DNA of 64,000 nt from assembly GCA_002440745.1 (NCBI GenBank), contig DJVB01000021.1, positions 7,066-71,065 on the forward strand, given 5' to 3'. The DNA comes from Bacteroidales bacterium UBA6267. GTDB taxonomy: Bacteria; Bacteroidota; Bacteroidia; Bacteroidales; UBA1556. The notes under the pieces are model-generated. The model ran no database searches. It saw only the letters and a list, made by a program, of their open reading frames with translations, and was not told the origin of the DNA. The position numbers and the translations under genes are program-made. Of the stretch, positions 26,190 through 35,173 are shown one piece after another (position 1 is the first letter of the stretch; each line of letters starts with the position of its first letter).

Positions 26190-28217
26190 TTATTTGATGA
26201 TAAGTTTATGACTTTCTAACCGACCATCAATTAGTAAGTTAACGTTATAAATGCCTGCAGATAGATTTGTTAAATCAACATTTAATAGATGACTTCCAGC
26301 GCTAATTTCTCCCAAGTTTTGTGTTAAAACAACTTGGCCAGTTGCATTAATAATTGTGTAAGCAACAGGAGAACTTTCACTTAGTGTAAGGTCGATTATT
26401 GTAGATGTTTGGGCAGGATTTGGATAGATATTTACCATATTGGTATTTTCAGGTTTTTCAATGCCAACATTGGTGTTATTGTAAATATTAATATCGTCAA
26501 TCAGTAGATTATTACCATAATCAGAGGTGACTTTAAATTTCACAATCACATTTGATTTGCCATTGAAGGCTGATAGGTCAAGATTTTCAGCTTTCCATTG
26601 TTGTGGGGTTGGGAAGAAATTTCCTGAACTAACAGGCTCGGTAGTTTTTAAATTAGCACCAGCTTTGTTAAATACAGTTGTCCAAGTTGAACCACAATCG
26701 TCCGATACCATCACTTCAAGTTTATCATTTTCGGAGCTGTATTGTGCATAAGCATAGTTGAACTTCATACCATATTGAGTATTTCCTGAGAAGTCAATTT
26801 TACGGAACATTAATTCAACAATTCCACCAGCTGATATACTGTATAAGTTTACAAAATAGCTATACGTTGAACCGCCAAATCCACCGAGTTCAGTGGTTAG
26901 TCCGGTTACGCCACCTTTAGAAAGTACAAATGCAGGATTGTCATTTGGGTTTAAAACTAATGCGTTATCAATTTCTTCATCATAGTCGGCATAAGATTCA
27001 AAGGTTTCTGAATGAATTGTGCCAATGGTAGCAACGGGCATATTGTAGAAAACCGGTGTTGCAGTCAAATTATTGGAAGCAGCGATGTCAATAAGGTGGT
27101 ATGCGTCATCCACATCAACAGCAAAATTAATCTGATTCGACATTTCAGTGATGTTAATGGATGGGAACGAAACTGTCATAGTATCACCGGGAGCTAATGG
27201 ACTTGAAGTGTAAAGTTGACTCACAGCAGTTCCGCCGTTCATAGTGTATTCAACATTAAAAGTGTCCGCAGTATTTGTAGTAGATGTATTGGTAATAAGT
27301 ACTTTAGGTGTAACACTAACATCACAAAGTCCAGGAGTTGTGGTTTTATTTTCGATTTTCATATCCACATTAAAAACGCCGGGAGGTGTGATATAATTAA
27401 TAACCGCTTTATTTCCGGTAACAATCTCTTGATTTCCTTCAGCAATAAATACGATAATTTCTAAATCGGCAAGTTCTACAGGAATATTGGTAATAGCTGT
27501 AGGAATCTGGTAGGTGAAACTACGGCTAAAAAAGGTTCCTTGTGCAGTTGTGTCGATGGAAATTCCCCACTGACCTGTGAGTAAGTCACGAAGCATGTGC
27601 ATGTGGTTATAATTTCCGTTAGGAAGCACTTGAGAAGGGTTTGCTGAGCTGCCTGATTGAGGTCCTTCAATATTGTTTTGAAGCAGAGCTACATTCAGTT
27701 TCATGGAAGCTGGAGCACCGGTACCGGTAAAATATCCTTCTACTAAAAGGGTCATTTCTTTGGTTGCCAAATTGATATCGGCAGATGCTGCAAGGTTAAC
27801 ATAAGATGGTTGAGCAATGGTTTGGGTAGTTGCTGTTGACCAGTTACTACGACTCATTGCCGTTCCTGTTCCTTGCGACATTCCAGCAAATAAATGACGA
27901 TTCACTGTTCCGGCAGGGTATCCTGTCAATCCTGATTGCCCTGAAATAGCTGTACCCCATTGGGTTCTGAAATCAGGTTCGCCAGCACTTGGAGTTGCAT
28001 AACTGCCAACATGGATGTTGATGGCAAAAAAATCGTTAGGATTTGCTGCTGCAATTTGCTCGCTAATTTTGTGACCATCAGGGCAAAAGCCGCAATGGAT
28101 TCCTGTAAATTCCTCTAATACAACATTTTTGTTTTGAGGAAGGGTGTCAACAATGGTTTGTGACATACCCCATAAACCGATAAATAATCCGGCTCCTAAA
28201 AGTAAAAGTTTTCTCAT
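26190..28217 (-). CDS. T9SS-exported Omp28-like protein, thioredoxin fold
   Basis: Secreted or surface protein of 675 residues. The signal peptide is MRKLLLLGAGLFIGLWGMSQ. A thioredoxin-like Omp28 domain follows: VVLEEFTGIHCGFCPDGHKI with CxxC, then VGSYATPSAGEPDFR and YPAGTVNR. Next come beta-sandwich segments including a jellyroll near residue 420-560. The C-terminus is a type A T9SS sorting domain (NIYPNPAQTSTIID; GQVVLTQNLGEISAGSHLLN; LTNLSAGIYNV; LIIK), which directs export through the PorU/type IX pathway. The ATG at 28217 is preferred to an upstream ATG at 28253, which lies in the -7 element. Terminators lie on both sides. Redox or adhesion function is not established. Confidence 0.85.
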   Translation of the reverse strand: MRKLLLLGAGLFIGLWGMSQTIVDTLPQNKNVVLEEFTGIHCGFCPDGHKISEQIAAANPNDFFAINIHVGSYATPSAGEPDFRTQWGTAISGQSGLTGYPAGTVNRHLFAGMSQGTGTAMSRSNWSTATTQTIAQPSYVNLAASADINLATKEMTLLVEGYFTGTGAPASMKLNVALLQNNIEGPQSGSSANPSQVLPNGNYNHMHMLRDLLTGQWGISIDTTAQGTFFSRSFTYQIPTAITNIPVELADLEIIVFIAEGNQEIVTGNKAVINYITPPGVFNVDMKIENKTTTPGLCDVSVTPKVLITNTSTTNTADTFNVEYTMNGGTAVSQLYTSSPLAPGDTMTVSFPSINITEMSNQINFAVDVDDAYHLIDIAASNNLTATPVFYNMPVATIGTIHSETFESYADYDEEIDNALVLNPNDNPAFVLSKGGVTGLTTELGGFGGSTYSYFVNLYSISAGGIVELMFRKIDFSGNTQYGMKFNYAYAQYSSENDKLEVMVSDDCGSTWTTVFNKAGANLKTTEPVSSGNFFPTPQQWKAENLDLSAFNGKSNVIVKFKVTSDYGNNLLIDDINIYNNTNVGIEKPENTNMVNIYPNPAQTSTIIDLTLSESSPVAYTIINATGQVVLTQNLGEISAGSHLLNVDLTNLSAGIYNVNLLIDGRLESHKLIIK

Positions 28218-28252
28218 GGTTTTAGAATGATTGGTTAAATAATAATAAGGCA

Positions 28253-28260
28253 CAAAGATA
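28253..28260 (-). promoter_or_regulatory. -7 element (TATCTTTG) of the first Omp28-like gene
   Basis: TATCTTTG on the minus strand, a full TAnnTTTG, 35 nt before the ATG at 28217. The upstream in-frame ATG (28253-28251) overlaps it and so would precede the transcription start. Confidence 0.55.
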
Positions 28261-28298
28261 ATATTTACCTAAATGCTTTTAGATATTTTTTGGATAAA

Positions 28299-28327
28299 AA
28301 AAAGCCATCTGAAAAGGATGGCTTTTT
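28299..28327. terminator. Terminator of the second Omp28-like gene
   Basis: AAAAAGCCATC (28299-28309) pairs with GATGGCTTTTT (28317-28327), a perfect 11-bp stem with A/T-rich flanks, 19 nt after the stop codon on the minus strand. Confidence 0.82.
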
Positions 28328-28346
28328 ATGTTTGATTTTGAGTGTA

Positions 28347-30524
28347 TTATTTAACCATTACAGGCTTAGAATAAACAGCATTGTTTAGGAAAAACTTGAA
28401 GTAGTAAATACCTTCACTAAGATCGTTTACATCAATAGTTACTTGTTGTGAACCAGAATTAATCATTCCGAGATTCACTTTGCGCACTTCTTGTCCAACA
28501 TTATTGATGATGGAAACTTCAACCACTTGGGCTTGATCCAAATTGAAAGTGAAATTTACATTGTCAGTAGCAGGATTTGGGAAGCAGGAAGAGATTAAAT
28601 CTTCGCGATAGTTTTCAGCAATACCAAGATAAACGCTTCCAATGGCAGCTTGATGAACAACTTTTGTAGTATTATCTTGCACCCAGCATACAACTGTTAA
28701 ATCAGAAAATCCTTCAACAGAATGCTCAGTAGCATGGTTTATTGGTGTTGTGGCATCAGCTGGAAGACGATAATTGCCTTGGAAAGTATATCCAAAATAC
28801 TCATTAATTGGAGTATTAGCAGGGCCTTGAACGGTTGTTCCTGAAGCATTTGGAAGCATTTTTTTCATTACCCAGAAGAACTCTGTTTCACCGTTCGACT
28901 TCTTATTTTTGGTAGTCCTTTGCTCAACAATTGCTACATGAAGTTTAGTGGTTGCAGGAAGAGACATTTTTGGATCGACCGTTACACCAACGTTGAAATG
29001 ATGTGTATTTGTGTCAATGACCATAGTAGCTTCTAAACCAACAAAAGCAGGAGTATTATAAGCAGCGTCAAAATCTGCTTGAGTAGCTGATGATGAATTT
29101 CCATCATAACCTCCATCGATATATTGGTGAGGAACAGAACTTACGCCATAAAAATTTCGTCTTGTGCCACCTTCAGCGGTATAGTATGGATCACCGGTTC
29201 CAGGCCATGACATTTGATATTTTACACAGGCCCATTTTCCCACATTTGCGTCTAAAATATTTTGAATCACAATGTTGCCATTTACACAAGGAGCACAAGT
29301 TGAACTGGTGAATGTTTCCATAAGAACAACTCTTGGAACGCTTGATGTAGGATCGTAACCAACTGTGCTGACAGTTATTGTATCGTTTCCTGTAAACTGA
29401 TCCGGTACTCCATTTGGATTAGCTGTCCATACATTTATTGTATGAGAACCTGCAGTTGGAACCCAAGGCGTAGAGTGGTTATAATTGTAAGTTGCCATGC
29501 TGGCAATATTGACACCGGTAACATTTTGAACCACAGGTGTTCCACCGTCAACAGAATAATATAAGTCGAAGGAAGTAATTGGAACAAGACCGAAATTTTT
29601 AATCTGACCCTTAATATCCACATTTTGGTTTACTGGAACTAATGCTCCAACATCTAAATTGTTTACTGCTAAGTCAAATGAGTCAGGAATTACAGATGCT
29701 AAATCGTAACCGAAAATGATACTGTTTTGAATTAATCCTCCTAAGGTTACGGTTGAACCAACAATATTAGGTTGAATCCATAATCCACCACCAAGATTTC
29801 CGGCAACTGTAATATCAGTTGTAACATCATGAGCAATACCGGTTTGAGTTCCGGTAGAAACCTTGATTTGACGGATGGTTGTGTTTTCGGCTGAAGTTGC
29901 AGAAATTGCCCAAATAAATGGACCACCAGGTGTAACGTCATCGTAGGCTGTGCCATAAGTGGAGTTTAGTCCGTGAGATGTAGATGCAATTGTGCTTAAG
30001 GTAGTTCCGGTTCTGCTAACAAGTTTTAAATCAGTGCTCCAGTCACCAACCCAGAATCCACCGTCATTATTATTTGCTGCAGGATCGTAACAAATATTTC
30101 TGACGTTTACAGGAGAGGTGATAGTGCTAATTAATGAAGGTACCAAAGTGTCAAACTTCATTTTGTAAATTACAGTTGATGCTTTTCCACCATAAAAATA
30201 GGTTCCATCGAATGCCAAATCGCGAAGACCAGTGACGCCAGGAATAGTAAATCCGGCAACTAAGGTTCCTTGCAAATTGTATTTATAAATAGAGTCACCA
30301 TTCCACTTTGTTACATAAAAATAGGAGCCGTCAGTTTCGCAACCTGCCATTCCAGAGGCAAAGACATGGTGAGTAAATTGAACAGTCCACGCGCCCTTTG
30401 TGGATGATTTCATGTTTGTGTTGTTTGATGGATTTGGGTCTCCATCCATATTTGCGCTAAAAGATTGACTATTAGCTACAAAAAACAACATTAATCCGAT
30501 AATTGTAAAGGTAAATTTTCTCAT
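28347..30524 (-). CDS. T9SS-exported protein with beta-propeller-like, CARDB-like and thioredoxin-like domains
   Basis: A 725-residue secreted protein. Signal peptide 1-19 (MRKFTFTIIGLMLFFVANSQ). Residues about 45-260 carry propeller-like repeats (DGSYFYVTKWNGDSIYKYN; DLAFDGTYFYGGKASTVIYK). A CARDB-like beta-sandwich is near 285-385 (VNQNVDIKGQIKNFGLVPI). A thioredoxin-fold Omp28-like domain begins near 398 with CxxC (FTSSTCAPCVNGNIVI) and YYTAEGGTRRNFYGVSSVP. The C-terminal 75 residues form the T9SS sorting domain (SSCFPNPATDNVNFTF; LSEGIYYFKFF; KPVMVK). It neighbours another Omp28-type gene but differs in its front domains, so it is not a recent simple duplicate. Own promoter and terminator. 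Function unknown. Confidence 0.83.
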   Translation of the reverse strand: MRKFTFTIIGLMLFFVANSQSFSANMDGDPNPSNNTNMKSSTKGAWTVQFTHHVFASGMAGCETDGSYFYVTKWNGDSIYKYNLQGTLVAGFTIPGVTGLRDLAFDGTYFYGGKASTVIYKMKFDTLVPSLISTITSPVNVRNICYDPAANNNDGGFWVGDWSTDLKLVSRTGTTLSTIASTSHGLNSTYGTAYDDVTPGGPFIWAISATSAENTTIRQIKVSTGTQTGIAHDVTTDITVAGNLGGGLWIQPNIVGSTVTLGGLIQNSIIFGYDLASVIPDSFDLAVNNLDVGALVPVNQNVDIKGQIKNFGLVPITSFDLYYSVDGGTPVVQNVTGVNIASMATYNYNHSTPWVPTAGSHTINVWTANPNGVPDQFTGNDTITVSTVGYDPTSSVPRVVLMETFTSSTCAPCVNGNIVIQNILDANVGKWACVKYQMSWPGTGDPYYTAEGGTRRNFYGVSSVPHQYIDGGYDGNSSSATQADFDAAYNTPAFVGLEATMVIDTNTHHFNVGVTVDPKMSLPATTKLHVAIVEQRTTKNKKSNGETEFFWVMKKMLPNASGTTVQGPANTPINEYFGYTFQGNYRLPADATTPINHATEHSVEGFSDLTVVCWVQDNTTKVVHQAAIGSVYLGIAENYREDLISSCFPNPATDNVNFTFNLDQAQVVEVSIINNVGQEVRKVNLGMINSGSQQVTIDVNDLSEGIYYFKFFLNNAVYSKPVMVK

Positions 30525-30555
30525 GCGTTTTAATTTATGGTTAATAAATAAGGTA

Positions 30556-30563
30556 CAAAAATA
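30556..30563 (-). promoter_or_regulatory. -7 element (TATTTTTG) of the second Omp28-like gene
   Basis: TATTTTTG on the minus strand matches TAnnTTTG, 31 nt before the ATG at 30524. Confidence 0.5.
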
Positions 30564-30600
30564 AGGATATTTTAATCCAATCCTAAAATATTTATATTTT

Positions 30601-31212
30601 TTACATAAATAGCAAACTTATAAGGCCAATTATGCCAATTGATGCTCCTAACCATACTTCTGTGTGTGTATGAGCTTTAAGTACAAGCCTTGAAGTCATT
30701 ACGATTCCCAAAACTAAAAAGGAGATTATAAGGTAAATGGTTGTATTCAGGTCGAAAATGATATGTATCAGTAAAAACCAAGGTAAGGACATAGATACTC
30801 CTGCTGCGTGAGCTGAGATTTTAATTCTATAGTTAATTATTGTGAGTACTAAGACGGTTATGGCCGACATTGCAAAAAGTAGAATTATCAAATAGTGCAT
30901 TCCTGCAATGCTACTTAGGGATATTGCTGAAAATGAATAAAGTACTACCATCAAGAGGTAGGGGAGTGGTCGTTGTTTTTGATTTGAGATATGAAAGCTA
31001 TCAATAATTGCGAATTTTTTTAATTGCCAAAGTGAAAGTAAAGGCAGAATAACTATCACAACAATTATATAACCAATCAGATAAAGTTTAAAATCGTTGT
31101 TATATCGCTGCATCGAATAGACCGGTAAAAACAAACTATGGGCTAAAAGATAAACCGGTACCACGATAGGATGCAGGAGATAAGAATAGAATTTCGCAAA
31201 AATTGTCATCAT
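30601..31212 (-). CDS. PAP2-like membrane protein
   Basis: A 203-residue protein with about six hydrophobic helices. The order of motifs resembles PAP2 phosphatases: KQRPLPY (motif 1, shortened), KISAHAAGVSMSLP at the place of PSGH, and SRLVLKAHTHTEVWLGASIG, which matches motif 3 SRxxLxxHxxxDVxxG except that the Asp is Glu. Lipid-phosphate phosphatase activity (for instance on undecaprenyl diphosphate) is possible, but the altered second motif and the Asp-to-Glu change make it uncertain. It starts 3 nt after rpoN, so it is co-transcribed with it. A non-catalytic PAP2-fold protein is an alternative. Confidence 0.62.
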   Translation of the reverse strand: MMTIFAKFYSYLLHPIVVPVYLLAHSLFLPVYSMQRYNNDFKLYLIGYIIVVIVILPLLSLWQLKKFAIIDSFHISNQKQRPLPYLLMVVLYSFSAISLSSIAGMHYLIILLFAMSAITVLVLTIINYRIKISAHAAGVSMSLPWFLLIHIIFDLNTTIYLIISFLVLGIVMTSRLVLKAHTHTEVWLGASIGIIGLISLLFM

Positions 31213-31215
31213 AAG

Positions 31216-32673
31216 TTATAGCTCTTTCCGCATTCGGGCTACTGGTATGCCTAATTGTTCTCTGTATTTTGCAACGGTTCGGCGTGCGATATTATAGCCT
31301 TTTTCTTTGAGAATTTCCATGAGCCTTTCGTCAATCACAGGATGCTTCTTGTCTTCAGATTCAATAACATCCATAAGAATTTTCTTTATCTCCCGCGTTG
31401 AAACTTCCTCTCCTTCTGTATTCGTCATCGATTCGCTGAAGAAGCTTTTCAATGGAAAGGTGCCAAAATTTGTTTGGACATATTTACTGTTAACAACTCG
31501 TGAAACTGTGGAAATATCCATTCCAATTGATTCGGCTATGTCTTTAAGAATCATAGGTTTAAGTTGTGTTTCATCGCCTGTTTTGAAGTATTCCGACTGA
31601 TGATTCAGGATTGCTTCCATAGTCATCAAAAGTGTTTGTTGTCGTTGCTTAATAGCATCTATAAACCACTTTGCCGAATCGATTTTTTGTTTAATAAAAA
31701 GTACGGCTTCTTTTTGCTTTTTATCCTTAACCTTTGATTTAGAGTAAGTTTCCAGCATTTCTTTATATGATCGGCTAATATTAAGGTCTGGTGCATTCTT
31801 GCTATTCAAACTCAACGTCAAGCCATTGTCGTCGCTGCTGACTAAAAAATCGGGGGTGATGAAATGATTTACCTTTATGGTTTCGCTTAGGGAATTGCCA
31901 GGCTTTGGATTCAATTTCAAGATTTCATTTATTCCATCTTTCAATTCCTCTTCCGTAATACCTGACTTTTTTATGATTTTTTCGTAATGTTTCTTGCTAA
32001 ACTCGTCGAAATAGTTTTGAATGATATTCAATGCTACGTCAATAGATTCATCTTCTTCATCTATTTGCCGAAGTTGAATTTCAAGACATTCTTGCAAAGT
32101 TCTGGCTCCAATTCCTGAAGGATCAAGGGTTTGCACGATTTTTAACACAGATTCGATTTCTTCCACATCTGTCATAAGATTTTGAGTGAAGGCGAAATCG
32201 TCAACCATTGCTTCTAAATCGCGTTGCAAATAGCCCGAATCATCTAAGTTGCCAATGATGAAATCGCCAATAATGCGTTGACGTTCAGTAATATTTTTTA
32301 AGTGAAATTGTGAGTAAACTAAATCGTGAAAGGATTTGCCTCCGGCATAAGGAATAGTTCGATCTTCTTCATCTTTTCCCTGATTGTTGATTTGATATTT
32401 ATAATCAGGAAGGTCGTCTTCGTCCATATAATCTTCCAAATCAAATTCGTCATCCGAACTCGAATCCGAATCATCATTCTCGTATTCGTTATTCATATCA
32501 TCTGCATAGTCATCGTCCGAATCGGAAGCGTCTTCAAGCGCCGGATTTTCTTCTATTTCTTGTTTAATCCTTTGCTCTAAAGCTACAGTAGGCACCTGCA
32601 ACAATTTCATTAATTGAATTTGCTGCGGCGATAACTTTTGTTGAAGTTTTTGTTGTAGCTTCTGTGATAACAT
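31216..32673 (-). CDS. rpoN: RNA polymerase sigma-54 factor
   Basis: Alternative sigma factor that directs RNA polymerase to -24/-12 promoters and requires an AAA+ activator. The 485-residue protein has the Gln/Leu-rich activator region I (QQKLSPQQIQLMKLLQVPT), an acidic low-complexity linker at about 50-90, the core-binding and helix-turn-helix regions, and a nearly C-terminal RpoN box (ARRTVAKYRE, the canonical ARRTVAKYR). All regions needed for function are present. The long acidic linker is common in Bacteroidota RpoN. The PAP2-like gene follows 3 nt downstream. A candidate partner activator is encoded at 41481-42755 in this window. Confidence 0.96.
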   Translation of the reverse strand: MLSQKLQQKLQQKLSPQQIQLMKLLQVPTVALEQRIKQEIEENPALEDASDSDDDYADDMNNEYENDDSDSSSDDEFDLEDYMDEDDLPDYKYQINNQGKDEEDRTIPYAGGKSFHDLVYSQFHLKNITERQRIIGDFIIGNLDDSGYLQRDLEAMVDDFAFTQNLMTDVEEIESVLKIVQTLDPSGIGARTLQECLEIQLRQIDEEDESIDVALNIIQNYFDEFSKKHYEKIIKKSGITEEELKDGINEILKLNPKPGNSLSETIKVNHFITPDFLVSSDDNGLTLSLNSKNAPDLNISRSYKEMLETYSKSKVKDKKQKEAVLFIKQKIDSAKWFIDAIKQRQQTLLMTMEAILNHQSEYFKTGDETQLKPMILKDIAESIGMDISTVSRVVNSKYVQTNFGTFPLKSFFSESMTNTEGEEVSTREIKKILMDVIESEDKKHPVIDERLMEILKEKGYNIARRTVAKYREQLGIPVARMRKEL

Positions 32674-32734
32674 AATTTATGGTTCTAAAACGTTTGCAAA
32701 TTAAAGAATATTCTAATTGCTAATTCAATTCATT

Positions 32735-34174
32735 TTAAAACTCTGCCGATTTGGGGAAACGTGGGAAAGGTATAACATCACGTATATTTCCCATTCCTGT
32801 GATGAAAAGCATAAGTCGCTCAAAACCAAGCCCAAATCCGCTGTGAGGAACAGTGCCAAATCTTCTGGTGTCTAAATACCAAAACATTTCTTCTTCAGGA
32901 ATGTGCATGTCTTTCATCTTCGAAAGTAGCACTTCGTAACGTTCTTCCCTTTGCGAACCTCCAACGATTTCACCAATTCCGGGGAATAAAATATCCATAG
33001 CTCTCACCGTTTTGTCGTCCTCATTAACTCGCATGTAAAAGGCTTTTATTCCTTTAGGATAGTCAGTGAGAATTACAGGCTTTTTAAAGTGTTTTTCAAC
33101 CAAATATCTTTCGTGCTCACTTTGTAAGTCGGCTCCCCATTCGTCAATAATATACTCAAATTTCTTTTTCTTATTATGATTTGAGTTTTTCAATATTTCT
33201 ATGGCTTGAGTGTATGTAACTCTCTCAAAATCATTGTTTACAACAAAAAGCAATTTCTCGATAAGTTCTAATGATTTTTCTTCGGCCTTTTTCGTTTTTT
33301 CCTCCTCTTGCTGCCGATTGCTTAAAAACTCCAAGTCTTCGCGGCAGTGGTCAAGGATATATTTGATAACATATTTTAGCATGTCTTCGGCCAAATCCAT
33401 ATTGTCATTTAAATCATAAAAGGCCACTTCCGGTTCAATCATCCAAAACTCAGCAAGATGTCGGGTGGTATTCGAGTTTTCGGCTCTAAAGGTTGGCCCA
33501 AACGTGTAAACTTTGCCAAGTGCCAAGGCGGCTAATTCGGCCTCTAATTGTCCGGATACGGTCAAATTTGTCGGACGGCCAAAGAAATCTTCGCGGTAAT
33601 TCACTTTGCCTTCTTCGGTAAGCGGTGGATTTATGTCTGGTAAAGTAGTTACTCGAAACATTTCTCCTGCACCCTCAGCATCTGAGGCTGTGATGATTGG
33701 CGTGTGAATATTGTAAAAACCTTGGTTGTTGAAATATTGATGAATAGCAAAAATCAAATTATGCCTGATGCGGTTAATTGCACTAAAGGTGTTGGTTCGG
33801 AATCGCAAATGAGCAATTTCGCGCAAAAATTCTAAAGAGTGTTTTTTGGGCTGAAGAGGATATTTTTCCGGATCTGCCGACCCAATAAGTTGAATTTCTG
33901 TGGCCATTAACTCAAATCGCTGCTTCCCTCCCTGCGAAAACTTTAAAGCACCTTTTGCAATTAGGGATGCTCCAACGTTGATACCTTTCATCGATTCTTC
34001 ACTAAGTACTGCAAAATCAACTACTATTTGTATTGATTCCAAGGTGCTTCCATCATTTAATGCAATAAAGGCTACATTCTTACTGCCACGGCGATTTCTG
34101 ACCCATCCTCTAACTGTTGCCTGTTCAATTTCGGTTTCGCTGGCAATTATCTCTTTGATTGTCTTTGCTTTCAT
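32735..34174 (-). CDS. asnS: Asparaginyl-tRNA synthetase
   Basis: Class IIb aminoacyl-tRNA synthetase charging tRNA-Asn. 479 residues: an N-terminal OB-fold anticodon-binding domain (VRGWVRNRRGSKNVAFIALN), then the catalytic core with motif 2 (TFGPTFRAENSNTTRHLAEF) and motif 3 (GFGLGFERLMLFITGMGNIR) and the typical end DVIPFPRFPKSAEF. NTTRHLAEFWMIEPE distinguishes AsnRS from AspRS. Start at ATG 34174. A short TACTTTG (34203-34209, minus) may be its -7 element. An unusual terminator-like hairpin lies further upstream in the leader or intergenic region (34262-34285). Confidence 0.96.
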   Translation of the reverse strand: MKAKTIKEIIASETEIEQATVRGWVRNRRGSKNVAFIALNDGSTLESIQIVVDFAVLSEESMKGINVGASLIAKGALKFSQGGKQRFELMATEIQLIGSADPEKYPLQPKKHSLEFLREIAHLRFRTNTFSAINRIRHNLIFAIHQYFNNQGFYNIHTPIITASDAEGAGEMFRVTTLPDINPPLTEEGKVNYREDFFGRPTNLTVSGQLEAELAALALGKVYTFGPTFRAENSNTTRHLAEFWMIEPEVAFYDLNDNMDLAEDMLKYVIKYILDHCREDLEFLSNRQQEEEKTKKAEEKSLELIEKLLFVVNNDFERVTYTQAIEILKNSNHNKKKKFEYIIDEWGADLQSEHERYLVEKHFKKPVILTDYPKGIKAFYMRVNEDDKTVRAMDILFPGIGEIVGGSQREERYEVLLSKMKDMHIPEEEMFWYLDTRRFGTVPHSGFGLGFERLMLFITGMGNIRDVIPFPRFPKSAEF

Positions 34175-34261
34175 TCTATTTAGTTCATAATTTAAAGTGG
34201 CCGCAAAGTACCGAATTTTTTGGAAATCTTTTAAACCAATCTTTGTCAGTTATCTATAAAA

Positions 34262-34285
34262 AAAAGTCCCTCGAAGGGGACTTTT
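34262..34285 (-). terminator. Strong hairpin terminator between divergent genes
   Basis: AAAAGTCCC (34262-34270) pairs with GGGACTTTT (34277-34285). On the minus strand a run of nine T follows. It lies about 90 nt upstream of asnS in a gap between divergently transcribed genes, so it terminates neither annotated gene. It suggests a small transcript or a leader attenuator. Confidence 0.7.
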
Positions 34286-34400
34286 AGCACAAATAACACT
34301 AAATTGGTGGGATGTTGAGAACAAACCTCTTTCTTGTTTTGGAGGGTTTGCTTAGTTGTGACGTGCTGAGGTTTGCTTTGTTACAACTTGTCTTAAATTA
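34286..34400 (-). ncRNA. Candidate small RNA or structured leader upstream of asnS
   Basis: The stretch contains two near-identical segments, gAGGGTTTGCTTAGTTGTGAC (34341-34361 region) and GAGGTTTGCTTTGTTACAAC (34369-34388 region), plus CAAACCTC that can pair with the first. Together with the minus-strand terminator at 34262-34285 this has the form of a structured RNA of about 130-150 nt. No known RNA family (tmRNA, SRP RNA, RNase P, 6S) was recognised and no clear promoter was found. Tentative. Confidence 0.3.
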
Positions 34401-34425
34401 TATTTTTCATACATAACTTAATGCG

Positions 34426-34433
34426 TAGTTTTG
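34426..34433 (+). promoter_or_regulatory. -7 element (TAGTTTTG) of the DUF502 gene
   Basis: TAGTTTTG matches TAnnTTTG, 45 nt before the ATG at 34479. Confidence 0.5.
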
Positions 34434-34478
34434 CACATTATCTTATTCTTAACTATCTAAATCATCTATTTTCGTGTT

Positions 34479-35057
34479 ATGAAAAGAATTATAAAAATTG
34501 TTTGGCATTACTTCTTGGTTTATTTTGGTCAAGGGTTATTATATCTTTTGCCATTAGGATTGACCGTGTTTATTCTAGTACTGATTTTTCAGAAAATTGA
34601 CACTATCTTTGAATTTGATGTCCCCGGATTGGGTTTGATTACCTTAGTTGGCATAGTCACCGTTGTTGGGTTTTTAGGTTCATTTTTCATTTCAAGTCCT
34701 CTGTTTAAATATTTTGGAAAATTAATCGATAGAACTCCAATAATAAAAATGGTTTACAATGCCATTAAGGATTTGATGTCGGTTTTTGTGGGAAATAAAA
34801 AGAAATTTACGGAGCCTGTTTTGGTGCGCCTCTCCGAAAATATTGATCTTGAGCAAGTTGGATTTATAACGCAAAACAATTTGAAAGAGCTTGGTATTGA
34901 GGGAGCTAAAGTTTCAGTTTATATGCCTTATTCCTTTAGTGTTGCCGGCACAGTTTATATCGTTCCGGCCAAAAACGTAACAAAGCTTAATATTAAACCC
35001 CAAGAAGCATTGAAATTTGTGGTTTCCGGCGGTTTCTCTATTTCGGAAGAAAAATAA
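34479..35057 (+). CDS. DUF502 family membrane protein
   Basis: A 192-residue inner-membrane protein with two N-terminal transmembrane helices (about 18-38, LLYLLPLGLTVFILVLIF, and 50-72, LGLITLVGIVTVVGFLGSFF). The conserved DUF502 segment follows: PLFKYFGKLIDRTPIIKMVY, NAIKDLMSVF, VGFITQN and VSVYMPYSFSVAGTVYIVPA. The soluble C-terminal domain of about 100 residues faces the cytosol or periplasm; orientation cannot be told. The family occurs widely in bacteria, and its function is not established. Own promoter; the yjjG-like gene follows after 116 nt in the same direction. Confidence 0.87.
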   Translation: MKRIIKIVWHYFLVYFGQGLLYLLPLGLTVFILVLIFQKIDTIFEFDVPGLGLITLVGIVTVVGFLGSFFISSPLFKYFGKLIDRTPIIKMVYNAIKDLMSVFVGNKKKFTEPVLVRLSENIDLEQVGFITQNNLKELGIEGAKVSVYMPYSFSVAGTVYIVPAKNVTKLNIKPQEALKFVVSGGFSISEEK

Positions 35058-35173
35058 GAAAATTAAGATTTGGTTTTTGTATTATTTCAATTGAAAACCT
35101 GAAAAACTATTATTCTAAGTGCCGTTTGTTAGGTGTTTAATGACCTACTTTCGCCGCGTAAAACAGTGAAATT

